From assembly GCF_022921095.1 (NCBI RefSeq), contig NZ_CP095053.1:1220501-1284500 (forward strand): a stretch of DNA of 64,000 nucleotides. Reading direction: 5' to 3'. Positions within the stretch are counted from its first letter, which is position 1. Every line of letters starts with the position of its first letter. A program made the translations under genes and the position numbers. This DNA is from Hymenobacter aerilatus. GTDB taxonomy: Bacteria; Bacteroidota; Bacteroidia; Cytophagales; Hymenobacteraceae. The notes below the pieces were generated by a model. That model was not told where the DNA came from. It made no database searches and saw only the letters and a list, made by a program, of their open reading frames with translations. Below, piece by piece: positions 43,060-53,500 of this stretch.

Positions 43060-43779
43060 ATGCTAAAATATATTCCTGCTATCGAACGCCACCACGCCGC
43101 ACCGGTTGCCTGGCTCAATAGTCACTTCCTGTTCAGCTTCGCCGACTATTACGATCCGAAAAATGTGCATTTCGGGCCGTTGCGCGTCTTTAATGATGAT
43201 ATGGTGCAGCCGCACTCGGGCTTTCCCCAGCACCCGCACTCCGAAATGGAGATTGTGACGCTAGTACTGCAAGGCGAGGTGACCCACGAGGATACGATGG
43301 GTAATAAAACTACTATCCGTAAGGGCGAAGTGCAGCGCATGACGGCGGGCACGGGCATTGCCCACTCCGAGATGAACCGCACCGATAAGCCGCTGCACAT
43401 CTATCAGCTGTGGTTTTTACCGAACCAAAAAGGACTTACCCCCAGCTACGAGCAGAAGGATATCGATTTTCTGAAACATAAAAATGAACTGGTACCGCTC
43501 GTAACCGGGCAGCGCGTGCTGGAAGACGTGGTGTACATGAACTCCAACACCACCGTATACTGGGCCAATCTGCGCGAGGAAAAGGAAATCGAGTTCAAGA
43601 CGTTTCCTATTCGCAACACGTTTGTGTACGTGAAGGAAGGCACCATCTACATCAATGGCTCCGCAATTGGCCCTAACGACCAAGCCCGCCTAACCGATGA
43701 GAATGTGCTGCACATCCGCGCCGAGAAAGATGCGCAGTTCATTCTGATTGATTTGCCTGCTACGGAGGCAAATTACTAG
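43060..43779 (+). CDS. pirin family protein (bicupin)
   Basis: A 239-residue bicupin. The metal site in the first cupin shows as FPQHPHSEMEIVTLVLQGEV and GTGIAHSEMNR, giving the His/His/His/Glu set. The second cupin (about 140-239) has lost these ligands, as in the YhhW group. Members include quercetin 2,3-dioxygenases and redox-sensing Fe proteins. It begins MLKYIPAIERHHAAPVAWLN. It is a single gene, so the substrate is open. Confidence 0.92.
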   Translation: MLKYIPAIERHHAAPVAWLNSHFLFSFADYYDPKNVHFGPLRVFNDDMVQPHSGFPQHPHSEMEIVTLVLQGEVTHEDTMGNKTTIRKGEVQRMTAGTGIAHSEMNRTDKPLHIYQLWFLPNQKGLTPSYEQKDIDFLKHKNELVPLVTGQRVLEDVVYMNSNTTVYWANLREEKEIEFKTFPIRNTFVYVKEGTIYINGSAIGPNDQARLTDENVLHIRAEKDAQFILIDLPATEANY

Positions 43780-44068
43780 GTAGGGGCGCGGTCTATCAAG
43801 GCCGCGCTACCTTACCAGTGGCACCTAGCTGTTATTCAGCTAAGGAGTGCTGCTGAGAGGCTTGAAAATGATAGGAGAAGGTGAGTGAATAAGCAGGCGT
43901 GCCGGGGGAATAGTGCAATGGGTGAAACAACAAGTCCCGCTAAGAGTGGGTTAGTACTTCCACTGCTTTAATAAACAGGCGTTTCCTAACCTTTTATTGT
44001 TGAGGTCGTAGCCAGTTGAGCTTGGTTGTTTCTACCTTTATCAACTTTGCTTCACCTTTTACTACGCG

Positions 44069-44773
44069 ATGCCTCCGCTGTCTACCTCTTTGATTCCTGC
44101 TGACGACGCGGCGCGTTTGCGGGTTTTACATCAATATCATATTGTGAATACTACGCCGGAGAAGATCTTCGACGAGTATGTGGCCCTAACGGCGCGCCTG
44201 TTCAATCTGCCTATTTCGCTGATTTCGCTGGTGGATGAGGAGCGGGTATGGTTTAAGGCCAGCGTGGGTGCGCCGGTCGGTGTCACCTCCCTGGCCCGCC
44301 CCGATAGCATGTGCTCGGCGGCCATTTTGCAGGATACACCCGTGTTCTTTTCCGACTATACTCGCGAAAGCTGCGAGCTGGTGAACCCCGCCACCGCCGA
44401 GGCGCTGGGTCTGAACTTCTACGCCGGCACTACTCTATTCACTGCCGAAGGCACCAAAATGGGGGTGCTAGCCGTTATCGGCCGCGAGAAGCGGGTGTTC
44501 ACGACAGAAGAATCAGCGCTGCTGGTGTCTCTAGCGCAGCTCGTTAGTCAGACCATTGAGTTGCGTGCCCGCTACCTAGCCGCCGAAGACCCCGACGGTT
44601 GGGAAAAAGCACAACGTGAGCTGGAAACCTCCCTGGACGACAATTTCGCCCTGGCCCGCTACCTGGCCACCCGCACGCAGGGCATCAACCTGGAAGATGA
44701 AGAAGTAGCGCAGTTGCTCAAGCTGCGGCTAGAAAGAATGGGTGAGGTACTGAAAAACAGATTGGAATTCTGA
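44069..44773 (+). CDS. GAF-domain protein
   Basis: A 234-residue soluble protein with a single GAF domain (about 20-165): LHQYHIVNTTPEKIFDEYVA, ISLISLVDEERVWFKASVGA, SMCSAAILQDTPVFF, and YAGTTLFTAEGTKMGVLAVI. The C-terminal 60 residues are helical and may dimerise. It has no output domain, so it must act through a partner or bind a ligand directly. A MCSAAIL Cys is at the usual position for GAF ligand or redox sensing. A TACCTTTA at about 44033 may be the -7 element. The gene is alone. Confidence 0.85.
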   Translation: MPPLSTSLIPADDAARLRVLHQYHIVNTTPEKIFDEYVALTARLFNLPISLISLVDEERVWFKASVGAPVGVTSLARPDSMCSAAILQDTPVFFSDYTRESCELVNPATAEALGLNFYAGTTLFTAEGTKMGVLAVIGREKRVFTTEESALLVSLAQLVSQTIELRARYLAAEDPDGWEKAQRELETSLDDNFALARYLATRTQGINLEDEEVAQLLKLRLERMGEVLKNRLEF

Positions 44774-44828
44774 CAGTACGGAGTACAGCGTTATAGTGGC
44801 GCGGGGCTGTGCCCTGTATTTACCAGTA

Positions 44829-44907
44829 GCAGGCCGCTGGCCTGCCCGCTAGAACGACATGCCCGAAACACTCGAACGATGCAGACGATGGCAGGCCAGC
44901 GGCCTGT
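44829..44907. repeat. pair of short palindromes
   Basis: GCAGGCC-GCT-GGCCTGC at 44829-44845 and GCAGGCC-AGC-GGCCTG at 44891-44907 are each palindromic and are inverse copies of one another, in the gap after the GAF gene. They may be remnants of a repeat. Confidence 0.5.
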
Positions 44908-44948
44908 GCATAAACGGCACATGGCACAGCTCCGCGCTATCAATCTTA

Positions 44949-44989
44949 CGAACAAAAAAGCCTGCTGTGAAAGCAGGCTTTTTTGTTCG
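44949..44989. terminator. strong bidirectional terminator
   Basis: CGAACAAAAAAGCCTGCT and its complement form an 18-bp perfect stem around GTGAA, 11 bases past the stop of the M2 peptidase gene on the minus strand and also able to serve the plus strand. Confidence 0.92.
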
Positions 44990-44999
44990 CAGGTATCTT

Positions 45000-46856
45000 C
45001 TACATTGTGTATTTCCTACCCTTGTTCTGCTCTTTCAGGTAGGCCATCAGCGGCTGGAAATACTCCACCATGGCGCGGGCGGAGAGGTCCTCACCGGTTT
45101 TTTCCTTCAGTACCAAGCGCCAGTCTTTGCTGGAGCCAGGGCGCATGATATCGGCCAGGAAGGCGCCTACCTCCTTGCTGCCGTAGTAGTTGGTGGTGTG
45201 CGGGTCCTGGTGCAGAATCTGCTTGGCAATGTGGTCGTGCAGCTGAAATAGGATGACGTACGACAGGGCATAGTCGTAATACTGCGCGGGGTCGTCGTTG
45301 ATGTGGGTTTTGGTGGCAGGGTCGAGGTAGTTCTCGCCGCGGGAGGTAGGCGGCTCAATGCCCTGGTACTGTTTGCTGAGCGCCCACCACTTGGCGTTGA
45401 GCTGGTCGGCGGGCAGGTTATCAGCGTAGAAGCTGTTTTCCCACTCGCTCATCACGCCCGAGGCAAACGGAATAAACACCACCGAGCCCAGGGCTTCTTT
45501 CAAGAGCGCCTGCATGTCGTTGGTTTTCACTTTGGGGTCAATTAGTCCCAAGCCAGCCAGGAAGGGCTTCTGGCGGGCGGCCAGGCCCATCAGGCTGCCC
45601 ATGGCCTCGTGGTAGGCACGGTTGGCACCCTGGCGCAGTAGCGGTGGCACCTCGGGGTTGGTGTAGGTGAGGTAGTAGTAGATGTGGCCCAGCTCGTGGT
45701 GGGTGGTTTCGTACCACTCGGTGTTGGCTTCCACGCTCATTAGGCTACGCACGTCCTGCTCCAGGTTCATGTGCCAGGCCGAGGCGTGGTTGTTCTTCTT
45801 ATAGTTGGCGCCTTTGGGTAGAGGGTAGAGGCTCGATTTCTCCCAGAACACCGGTGGTAGGGCCTGAAAGCCTAGGCTCTGGTAGAAGCGCTCGGCCTGT
45901 TGCACCTGCCACTCGGCGCCTTTCTTGGCCAACACGGGGTCCAGGTTCAGGCCTTTCACCTCTACCATGCTGCTCCAGTCCTGGCCCCAGCGGTTGGGCA
46001 GCCAGGAGGCGGGTAGGTAGTCGGGTACCTGCTTTGCGCCGTATTGCTTGGCTAGCTCGTAGCGGGCGTAGGTGTGCAGCTCGCGGTAGAGCGGGCGCAG
46101 TTCTTGGTTGATTTTGTGCACCAACGCCATCGTTTCCTCCCGACTCATGCCGTAGTCGGAGGCTTGGTAGGTGAAGTAGTCGGGGTAGCCGAGGGCCTGC
46201 ACGGTTTGGTTGCGCAGGTCGCGCAGGCTGAGCAGGCCGGGTTTTAGGGTAGGGCCGATGGCCTTGCTGGCTTCCCAAATCTGCTGGCGCTTCTGCGGGT
46301 TCTTCTCCTTGCGCAACAGCTCGTCCAGGTCGTTCGTCGTCACCGACTTGCCCTGGTATTTGTAGTCGAAACCATAAAGCTTCTCAGTCTGCTCGGTTTC
46401 GGCCTTAATGCGGCGCTTTACTACCTCGGCGGCGGTTTGGGGCGAGTTGGCGGCGTTGTAGAGGGCCGTTTCCAACTGCTTCACCTGAATAGGCGTGAGG
46501 TCCTGCTTGTGCGTCAGCAACTCGCGCAGCCGGTTGATATTTGCGGTGCTGCCCGCAAAAGCAGCCATACGCTCGTTGGCTCGGGCCGTCGCGGCAGCAT
46601 TGGTGGTATCGCCGGGCACGATGTGGGTGTTCGAGCGCCACTCCGCTTCCGAGGACTGCGTGTAGAGCTTTTGGTACTCGGCGGTGTAGGCCGTCAGGAA
46701 CTCTTGGGCCTGCTGCTGCCAGCTGACGGGCGCGGCGGTTAGCGGCGCAGGCGTGGCCGATGCAGCCGAATCGGTTGCAACGGCGGGTGTTTTGGCGGTA
46801 GGGGCGCAGGCGGTAAGGAGAGCCGCCGTAAGCAGAGGTAGATAGGTTTTCTTCAT
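45000..46856 (-). CDS. M2-family peptidyl-dipeptidase (ACE-like) lipoprotein
   Basis: A 618-residue zinc peptidase that would remove dipeptides from peptide C-termini outside the cytoplasm. A lipoprotein signal ends in LLTAC (ATG at 46856). After a Pro/Ala linker the all-helical body has the zinc site TEWYETTHHELGHIYYYLTY near residue 380 (HELGH) and the third ligand Glu in RAYHEAMGSLMGLAAR about 25 residues further. YDYALSYVILFQLHDHIAKQ lies near the C-terminus as in ACE. The family is well represented in Bacteroidota and Xanthomonads. It is a lone gene with its own terminator. Confidence 0.92.
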   Translation of the reverse strand: MKKTYLPLLTAALLTACAPTAKTPAVATDSAASATPAPLTAAPVSWQQQAQEFLTAYTAEYQKLYTQSSEAEWRSNTHIVPGDTTNAAATARANERMAAFAGSTANINRLRELLTHKQDLTPIQVKQLETALYNAANSPQTAAEVVKRRIKAETEQTEKLYGFDYKYQGKSVTTNDLDELLRKEKNPQKRQQIWEASKAIGPTLKPGLLSLRDLRNQTVQALGYPDYFTYQASDYGMSREETMALVHKINQELRPLYRELHTYARYELAKQYGAKQVPDYLPASWLPNRWGQDWSSMVEVKGLNLDPVLAKKGAEWQVQQAERFYQSLGFQALPPVFWEKSSLYPLPKGANYKKNNHASAWHMNLEQDVRSLMSVEANTEWYETTHHELGHIYYYLTYTNPEVPPLLRQGANRAYHEAMGSLMGLAARQKPFLAGLGLIDPKVKTNDMQALLKEALGSVVFIPFASGVMSEWENSFYADNLPADQLNAKWWALSKQYQGIEPPTSRGENYLDPATKTHINDDPAQYYDYALSYVILFQLHDHIAKQILHQDPHTTNYYGSKEVGAFLADIMRPGSSKDWRLVLKEKTGEDLSARAMVEYFQPLMAYLKEQNKGRKYTM

Positions 46857-46951
46857 AAAGTACTGCAAAGAAACGACGAAAAACGCAGTCAAATCTCGCC
46901 TCTACGCCCTACCTAGCCGCTGGGAAAGCATGAGATGAACAGTTGTATAAA

Positions 46952-47638
46952 CTACCCTACCAGCTTTTCGAGCACGTAAATCTGCAGTTGGCGGCGGGTT
47001 TGAAAGCCCAGGCGCTCATACACGGCGCGGGCGCGGGTGTTTTCGGGGAGCACGTGCAAAAAGGGCACCCTCCCCGCGGCCATGATGCGATGCATCTGGT
47101 GTTGCAGCAGGCGGGCAGCATAGCCCTTGCCGAGATGGGCCGGGTGGGTGCATACGGCGCTCAACTCGGTGTAGGGTAGGGGTTGCAGCCGTTCACCTGC
47201 CATAGCCACCAGCTCATCGCCCTCAAAAATGCCGTGGTACTCGCCAAACTCAATGGTGCGCTGTAAGAACGGGCCGGGGTTCGTGTGTGCCGTGAGGGCT
47301 AGCATAGCAAGAATATGCGGCGGCTGCAAGGGTACTATACCAGTGCTATCAAAAGCCGGCGGGGTAGGGTGCTCGTAGACGAGTTGCAGCAAATCCTTCT
47401 GCACCAGTAACTTCCAGTCGGCCGGAATGGCTACCTCACCGGCTGTGAATAGTACGGTAGCCGTACCGGTTGGGGTAAGGTTGTGCAAATCGGCAAAGGC
47501 GCTGGCGGAATACTCGCGCAGGCCCGCAAACGCCCCGGCTTCTTTCTGCACGTAGCGCGCTTGCTCGTTGCCCATGGCGAGGTGTGCCGTGCCGGTGCAT
47601 AAGGCGTTCCAGATTGGGTTGTCGAGAGGATGTGGCAT
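46952..47638 (-). CDS. GNAT-family N-acetyltransferase
   Basis: A 228-residue protein with the acetyl-CoA site in its C-terminal half: ELSAVCTHPAHLGKGYAARL (motif A, with the H-x-G-x-G/A pattern) and PFLHVLPENTRARAVYERLG (motif B). The N-terminal 100 residues are a FeeM/FR47-like extension. The ATG at 47638 gives MPHPLDNPIWNAL; the 54 codons before it are poor in composition. A perfect -7 element (TAGCTTTG at 47677-47684) lies 38 bases upstream and supports that start. The substrate is unknown. Confidence 0.85.
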   Translation of the reverse strand: MPHPLDNPIWNALCTGTAHLAMGNEQARYVQKEAGAFAGLREYSASAFADLHNLTPTGTATVLFTAGEVAIPADWKLLVQKDLLQLVYEHPTPPAFDSTGIVPLQPPHILAMLALTAHTNPGPFLQRTIEFGEYHGIFEGDELVAMAGERLQPLPYTELSAVCTHPAHLGKGYAARLLQHQMHRIMAAGRVPFLHVLPENTRARAVYERLGFQTRRQLQIYVLEKLVG

Positions 47639-47676
47639 AACGGAGGGTAGGGAGAGCGTAAGCGGCGAAAGCAGTG

Positions 47677-47684
47677 CAAAGCTA
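47677..47684 (-). promoter_or_regulatory. -7 element of GNAT gene
   Basis: TAGCTTTG on the minus strand; it places the transcript start downstream of the longer ORF's first codon and so excludes the 282-codon version. Confidence 0.55.
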
Positions 47685-47849
47685 CTTCCTACCCTACAAA
47701 CAGACGGAAATAGAAAACCGCACGGGCCTCGTACCGTCTGTGCTTGGTGCAACCAGCAGCTGGTAGTGGCTGCCTGTTGACCTAGAGTTAGATCAGGCAC
47801 ATTTTTCGCCGGCTTGTGTGTTGTACACGTAGCATCTCACCCCAACCGT

Positions 47850-48626
47850 ATGTTTTTCTCTGCCGCAGCTGCCGGTGTTGGCAGCCATTACCTATCTAAT
47901 CTGGTATTGCTGACTGTGCGTTACCTCGTGTTTGCGGGCGTGGCCTACGTATTTTTTTGGGTGTGGCGCCGCGAAAAGTGGCATCACCGCCGCATTCAGC
48001 CCAAATTTCCTGAGCGCAAGCACATCGATACGGAAATCAAATACTCGATGCTCACCTGCCTAATTTTTGCTATGGTAGGCGCGGGCATCTTCGTAGCGAA
48101 ACAGCATGGCTACACGCTCATCTACAACAAGATAAGCGACTATGGCTGGCTCTACATGGGCTTCAGCCTGCTGGTAGCCATTGTAGCGCACGATACCTAT
48201 TTCTATTGGACGCACCGCTTTATGCATATTCCGGCGGTGTTTCGACACGTGCACCGGGTGCATCACCTCTCGCACAATCCGTCGCCATGGGCGTCATTTT
48301 CGTTTCACCCACTAGAAGCCGTGATTGAGGCGTGTATTGTGCCGTTGCTGGTATTTGTTCTGCCCCTTCACCCGCTCACGCTGGGCGTTTTCATGATGTA
48401 CCAGATGGGTATGAACGTGCTGGGCCACCTGGGCTACGAGCCCTACCCCCAACATTTTTTGCGCAGTCGTTGGGGCCGTCTGCACAACACCAGCACCCAC
48501 CACAACATGCACCATCAGCTGGTGAAGTGTAATTACGGCCTCTACTTTAACTGGTGGGACCGGCTCATGGGCACCAACCACGCTAAGTACCCCGAGCGCT
48601 TCGAAAAAGCGGCGGGGCAGAAGTGA
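47850..48626 (+). CDS. sterol desaturase / fatty acid hydroxylase family membrane protein
   Basis: A 258-residue membrane di-iron enzyme with about four helices. The three His boxes are present: HDTYFYWTHRFMH near residue 112, HVHRVHHLSH near 130, and HNTSTHHNMHHQL near 215. Members hydroxylate or desaturate lipids or carotenoids at the membrane. The ATG at 47850 is chosen (MFFSAAAAGVGSHY). It is a single gene, 50 bases from the convergent MtfA gene; the lipid substrate cannot be told. Confidence 0.92.
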   Translation: MFFSAAAAGVGSHYLSNLVLLTVRYLVFAGVAYVFFWVWRREKWHHRRIQPKFPERKHIDTEIKYSMLTCLIFAMVGAGIFVAKQHGYTLIYNKISDYGWLYMGFSLLVAIVAHDTYFYWTHRFMHIPAVFRHVHRVHHLSHNPSPWASFSFHPLEAVIEACIVPLLVFVLPLHPLTLGVFMMYQMGMNVLGHLGYEPYPQHFLRSRWGRLHNTSTHHNMHHQLVKCNYGLYFNWWDRLMGTNHAKYPERFEKAAGQK

Positions 48627-48677
48627 ATGACGCTCACTTACCCAGGACGGTCAGCGCGTAATTGGAATGATGTCCAT

Positions 48678-49625
<948 letters not shown>

Positions 49626-49831
49626 AGCCCGTTGCTAACGGACATCGTGGGCGAAGGTTGGTGGCCGCAGCGAACTACGGCAGCAAGGCAGCGCAACGCC
49701 TAGTGGCAGAGGTAGGAAGCTAGCAAAAAATACGGATAGCGTATAGGGTAGAACTACTGAAAAAGCGCCTCCGCCTGTCTGCCGAAAAAGTAGCTGCCGT
49801 ACACAGCAAGTGTACCAACCCTACCCATCCT

Positions 49832-50089
49832 ATGCCACTACACCGGGAGTTAGACAAAAAGCTAAGCAAAATATATGAACCTTCGACCAGCATCGACGAC
49901 GTGTTCAAGGGCTACGACATCACCTTTGTCACCAACGAGCACGGCGAGCCAGTGACGCTGTTCTTCGGGAAGCGTCGGCCCGATGGGCTGATAGCCGGCG
50001 AACGATACACGCGGACCATCAAGCGCCAGCCCAACAGCCTGGAAGTGAAATCGAGCCATTGGGACAACCGAGGGAAGATCATGCGTTAG
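49832..50089 (+). CDS. small conserved-looking hypothetical protein, 85 aa
   Basis: MPLHRELDKKLSKIYEPSTS continues IDDVFKGYDITFVTNEHGEP, then VTLFFGKRRPDGLIAGERYT and ends in a basic strand. The pattern of one helix and four to five beta strands, with charged turns, suggests a compact single domain. It has its own terminator and no close partner. No family is recognised, but the codon use and composition match the genome, so it is likely a real gene. Confidence 0.65.
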   Translation: MPLHRELDKKLSKIYEPSTSIDDVFKGYDITFVTNEHGEPVTLFFGKRRPDGLIAGERYTRTIKRQPNSLEVKSSHWDNRGKIMR

Positions 50090-50100
50090 AAACGCTACCC

Positions 50101-50148
50101 TATACAAAACCCCAACAGGACTCGGAGCCGTGTTGGGGTTTTGTATAG
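50101..50148. terminator. bidirectional terminator
   Basis: TATACAAAACCCCAACA pairs perfectly with its complement around a 14-base loop in the convergent gap between the 85-aa gene and the phosphatase gene. Confidence 0.9.
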
Positions 50149-50155
50149 GATCTTG

Positions 50156-50524
50156 CTACTGACTAGAACCAGTTGTGAAACTAGGTAGATGCTCTGCCAG
50201 TCGCTCGCGAAGTAAATCCTGAAGCACGGCATCCAGAAACTGAAATTTGTCGGGGATGCGTAGGTTGATGATTTGCTTGCCGGCCAGCTCTGCGGCAAAC
50301 TTTTGCCGCAAGATGTCGGTGTGCTTTTTCTCCATCACAAACACCACATCGGCCCAGCCCAAATGCCCAGCCGTAACGCGTACTCTGGCGCCCGGCTCGG
50401 TGCCGGCCGAGCGAGCCTGGTAGTGAGGATGATGGTCGAACAGCCGTTCGGCCGTGAGGCTGCGCCAGCGGTTTTGGCTGCAGATAAACAAAAGCTGACG
50501 CGGTGATGGGGTAGGAGCAGGCAT
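50156..50524 (-). CDS. low-molecular-weight protein tyrosine phosphatase-like protein
   Basis: A 122-residue protein. The P-loop CSQNRWRS near residue 15 fits C-x5-R-S. The aspartate-bearing region near the C-terminus reads NLRIPDKFQFLD, where the family has its DPxx general acid, here shifted (IPD), so activity is not certain. It shares features with the short LMW-PTP-like proteins of about 110 residues in Bacteroidota. It begins 18 bases after the stop of the five-PAS kinase on the same strand, so the two should be co-transcribed, which suggests a signalling partnership. Confidence 0.78.
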   Translation of the reverse strand: MPAPTPSPRQLLFICSQNRWRSLTAERLFDHHPHYQARSAGTEPGARVRVTAGHLGWADVVFVMEKKHTDILRQKFAAELAGKQIINLRIPDKFQFLDAVLQDLLRERLAEHLPSFTTGSSQ

Positions 50525-50542
50525 GGAAGCAGAAGAATGAAC

Positions 50543-53500
50543 TTAGGCAGCGGTGGGTACAGGAACCCGGAGCCGTACGTAAGCGCCAGCGTTGGAGCCA
50601 ATAGCCAGCGTGCCCCCAAGCAGCGAGACCCGGTCGCGGATACTGCGTAGCCCCAGGCCGTTGTATTGTAGGGCGTTGGTTGCAAAGCCCGGCCCGTTGT
50701 CCTCGGCCCGCAGCAGCACAAAGCCCGGCGTGCCTTCCAGTTCCAGGCTTGCTTCGGTAGCGCCATGGGCGTGCTTCACAATGTTTTGTACCATCTCCTG
50801 CGCCATGCGGTAGAGCGCCAGCTGCAACGACGCCGGTAGCGGCGGAAGGGTAGGATCGAGCTGTACCCGGCACACAAAACGCAGCTGCGGATCGGGTATT
50901 TTCTGACACAGGTCCTGCAACGCGGCCGGCAACCCAAACTCTTCCAATACCATGGGTACCAACTCGTGCGACAAGACACGGGTTTGGCGGATGGCCTCGC
51001 TCAACAAGCGGTTGGCTTCCCGTTGGGCCGGTGGCAGCGAGGCAGTGTTGCCTGCAGCCGAGCCTTTTAGGTAGTCGAGGCTTAGCTTGGTGGCGTAGAG
51101 CAGTTGGCCCACACCATTGTGCAGGCCCTCGGCAATGCGCTTGCGCTCCGCTTCCTGGGCGGCTTGCACGGCTTCAAACAGCGCTTTCTGCTGCTGTAAG
51201 CGCAACTGTAGATTGTCAGCTTCTAGGCGCTGCACCCGGCTGATGTCTAGGTCTACGCCCAGCAGGCGCACGGGCTGGCCGGTTACGTCGCGTACGAGAA
51301 CGGCTTTTAGGTGCATGGTGCGTTCTTCGTGGCCTACCTGTAGGCGCAGGATTTCCTCGAAGTCGGTGGGGGTAGTGGTGAGGGCCTGCACGACGCGCTC
51401 AGCTACGGGACGGTCGGCGGCCGTGGCGTAGTTGAGGTAGACAGTAGGCCGCACTGGCGTGCCGGGCTCCAAGTGAAAAAGGCGGTACATACCCGCCGAC
51501 CAGCGCAGCTCGCCCGTGGCCAGCTCAAGCATCCAGCTGCCTAGCTGGGCCACCTGCTCCGACTGCTCCAAGAGCCGCAGGTTTTTCAATAGCTCCTGCT
51601 CGGCCAGCTTGCGCTCGGTGATATCGAGATTGGTGGCTACCACTCCATCGTCCATTTTCACAAACTGGCACGAAAACCAATGGTCGAAGCCCTCGTGGCC
51701 GTAGTAGTATTCCATGCCCTGTGGCTGGCCGGTTTCAACGGCTTGGACAAGAAGATCAAACAGCCCCGTTTGCCGAATGCCGGGATATTCCTGGGCGTAC
51801 AGCTTGCCTACCAGGTCGGTACGCCCAATGGCGCGCACCAGCTCTTTGTTGACGATGGCAATCCGGAAATCCTGTATCTCACCAGCTTCGTTGCGCACGG
51901 CGTGCAGTACCGACACGGCCAGCAAACTGGTATCAAATACTGATTGCAGCAAGTCGCGACTTTCACGCAACTCGTGGGTGCGCTCGGCCACCAACTGCTC
52001 CAGCTGCCGGTTGAGGGTGAACAGTTGCTCTTCAATGCGGGCCCGCTCCACAGCGGCCCAGGCACGCTCGGAGGTTTCCTGCACCAAGTTTATCTCCAGC
52101 GGCGTCCAGTGCCGAGGAGTGCTATGCACAACGCACAGAACGCCCACTGGCTGGTCGTTTTTGATAACCGGAACATTGATAAAGGAAATGACCTGAAGCT
52201 GTATACACAGCTGCCGCAACGACTCATCGACCAGAGGAGTAGTCTGGACGTCCTCTACCACAATGGGCTGGCCAGCACGCAGGGTAGCACTGAACAGGGG
52301 CAGTTGATCCAGGTCGTATTCACCCGCTACGGAAGGTAGCCCCGCGTGTCGCGCATCGCGGCGGATGAGGCATTTTCCGTGTATTATTTCGCCGTAATAG
52401 CACCGATCAGCCTGGAAGAACTGTTGGGCTACCAGGGTCGCCGCCGCCTGGATAGCTACGGCGTCGGCCAATGGGCTGAGGACGTCGCTAAGTTGCAGCA
52501 AAAACGATTTGCGTTTTGCGCGTTCCTGCAAAGTGGCTTCGGCCTGTTTGCGGGTCGTCACATCGCTGAAGACACTACATACCTGCCGGCTACCTGCACC
52601 GCCCATGCGCGCGACGTACCCCTCGTACCAGCGGGCGGTGTCGGCGTGGTAGTTTTCGTAGCGCATAGGCTGCCCCGTGCGCACCACCTGGGCATACGTT
52701 TCCAGCCAGTAAGTTTCTGATTTAATGGGTATTTCGCTGCGTATTTTGCCAAGCACGTCGCGTACGCCGGTTTGCCGCTCAAAGGCTTGGTTCACTTCCA
52801 AAAAACGGTAGTCAACGGCTGTGCCCTGTGCATCGTAGAGCAGCTCAACTAGGCAGAAGCCTTCATCAATTGTATTGAAAAGTGTGCGGTACTTATCCTC
52901 GGCGTACTGCGCTACTTCATCCTTGAGGTGCAGCGCCTCTTGTTCGGCTTGCTTGCGGGTGGTGATGTCGCTGGCCGCGCCTACCCACTCCACCAAGTGG
53001 CCGTGGGCATCTAGGACAGGTACGGCCCGCGAGTGCACCCAGCCAACGCTACCATCGGCCTGAATAACCGGGTGCTCGTGCTCGAAGAGGCTTTTCGTTT
53101 GAATGGCCTGGTCAATGACAGCCTGCACCTGGGCCTGCTCTTCTACCGGAATATACGTGTGCAGCCAGGAAGCCGAGGAGGAAAGCGTATCCGTTAGAAA
53201 CTCTTTGCCCACCAAAAAATACATCTGGTGCCAGTCGGGGCTCATCTTGTATACCATGTCGGAGCTGACCGTTACAAACAGGCGAAATTGCTCTTCAGAG
53301 GCCTGTAGTGCCTGCGTTGCTTGCTGCTGCCCAGTATGGTCTTCTACTACGCCTTCCAGCCGCACGGCCGCGCCAGCTGCGTTGCACACCACCCGGCCGT
53401 GCGATTTTAGCAGACGCCACTGCCCATTGGGCCACCGGATACGGCGGGTATATTGGTAGGGCTGCTTGTGCGCAATGGCCTGCTCGAGGGTGCGTTGCAC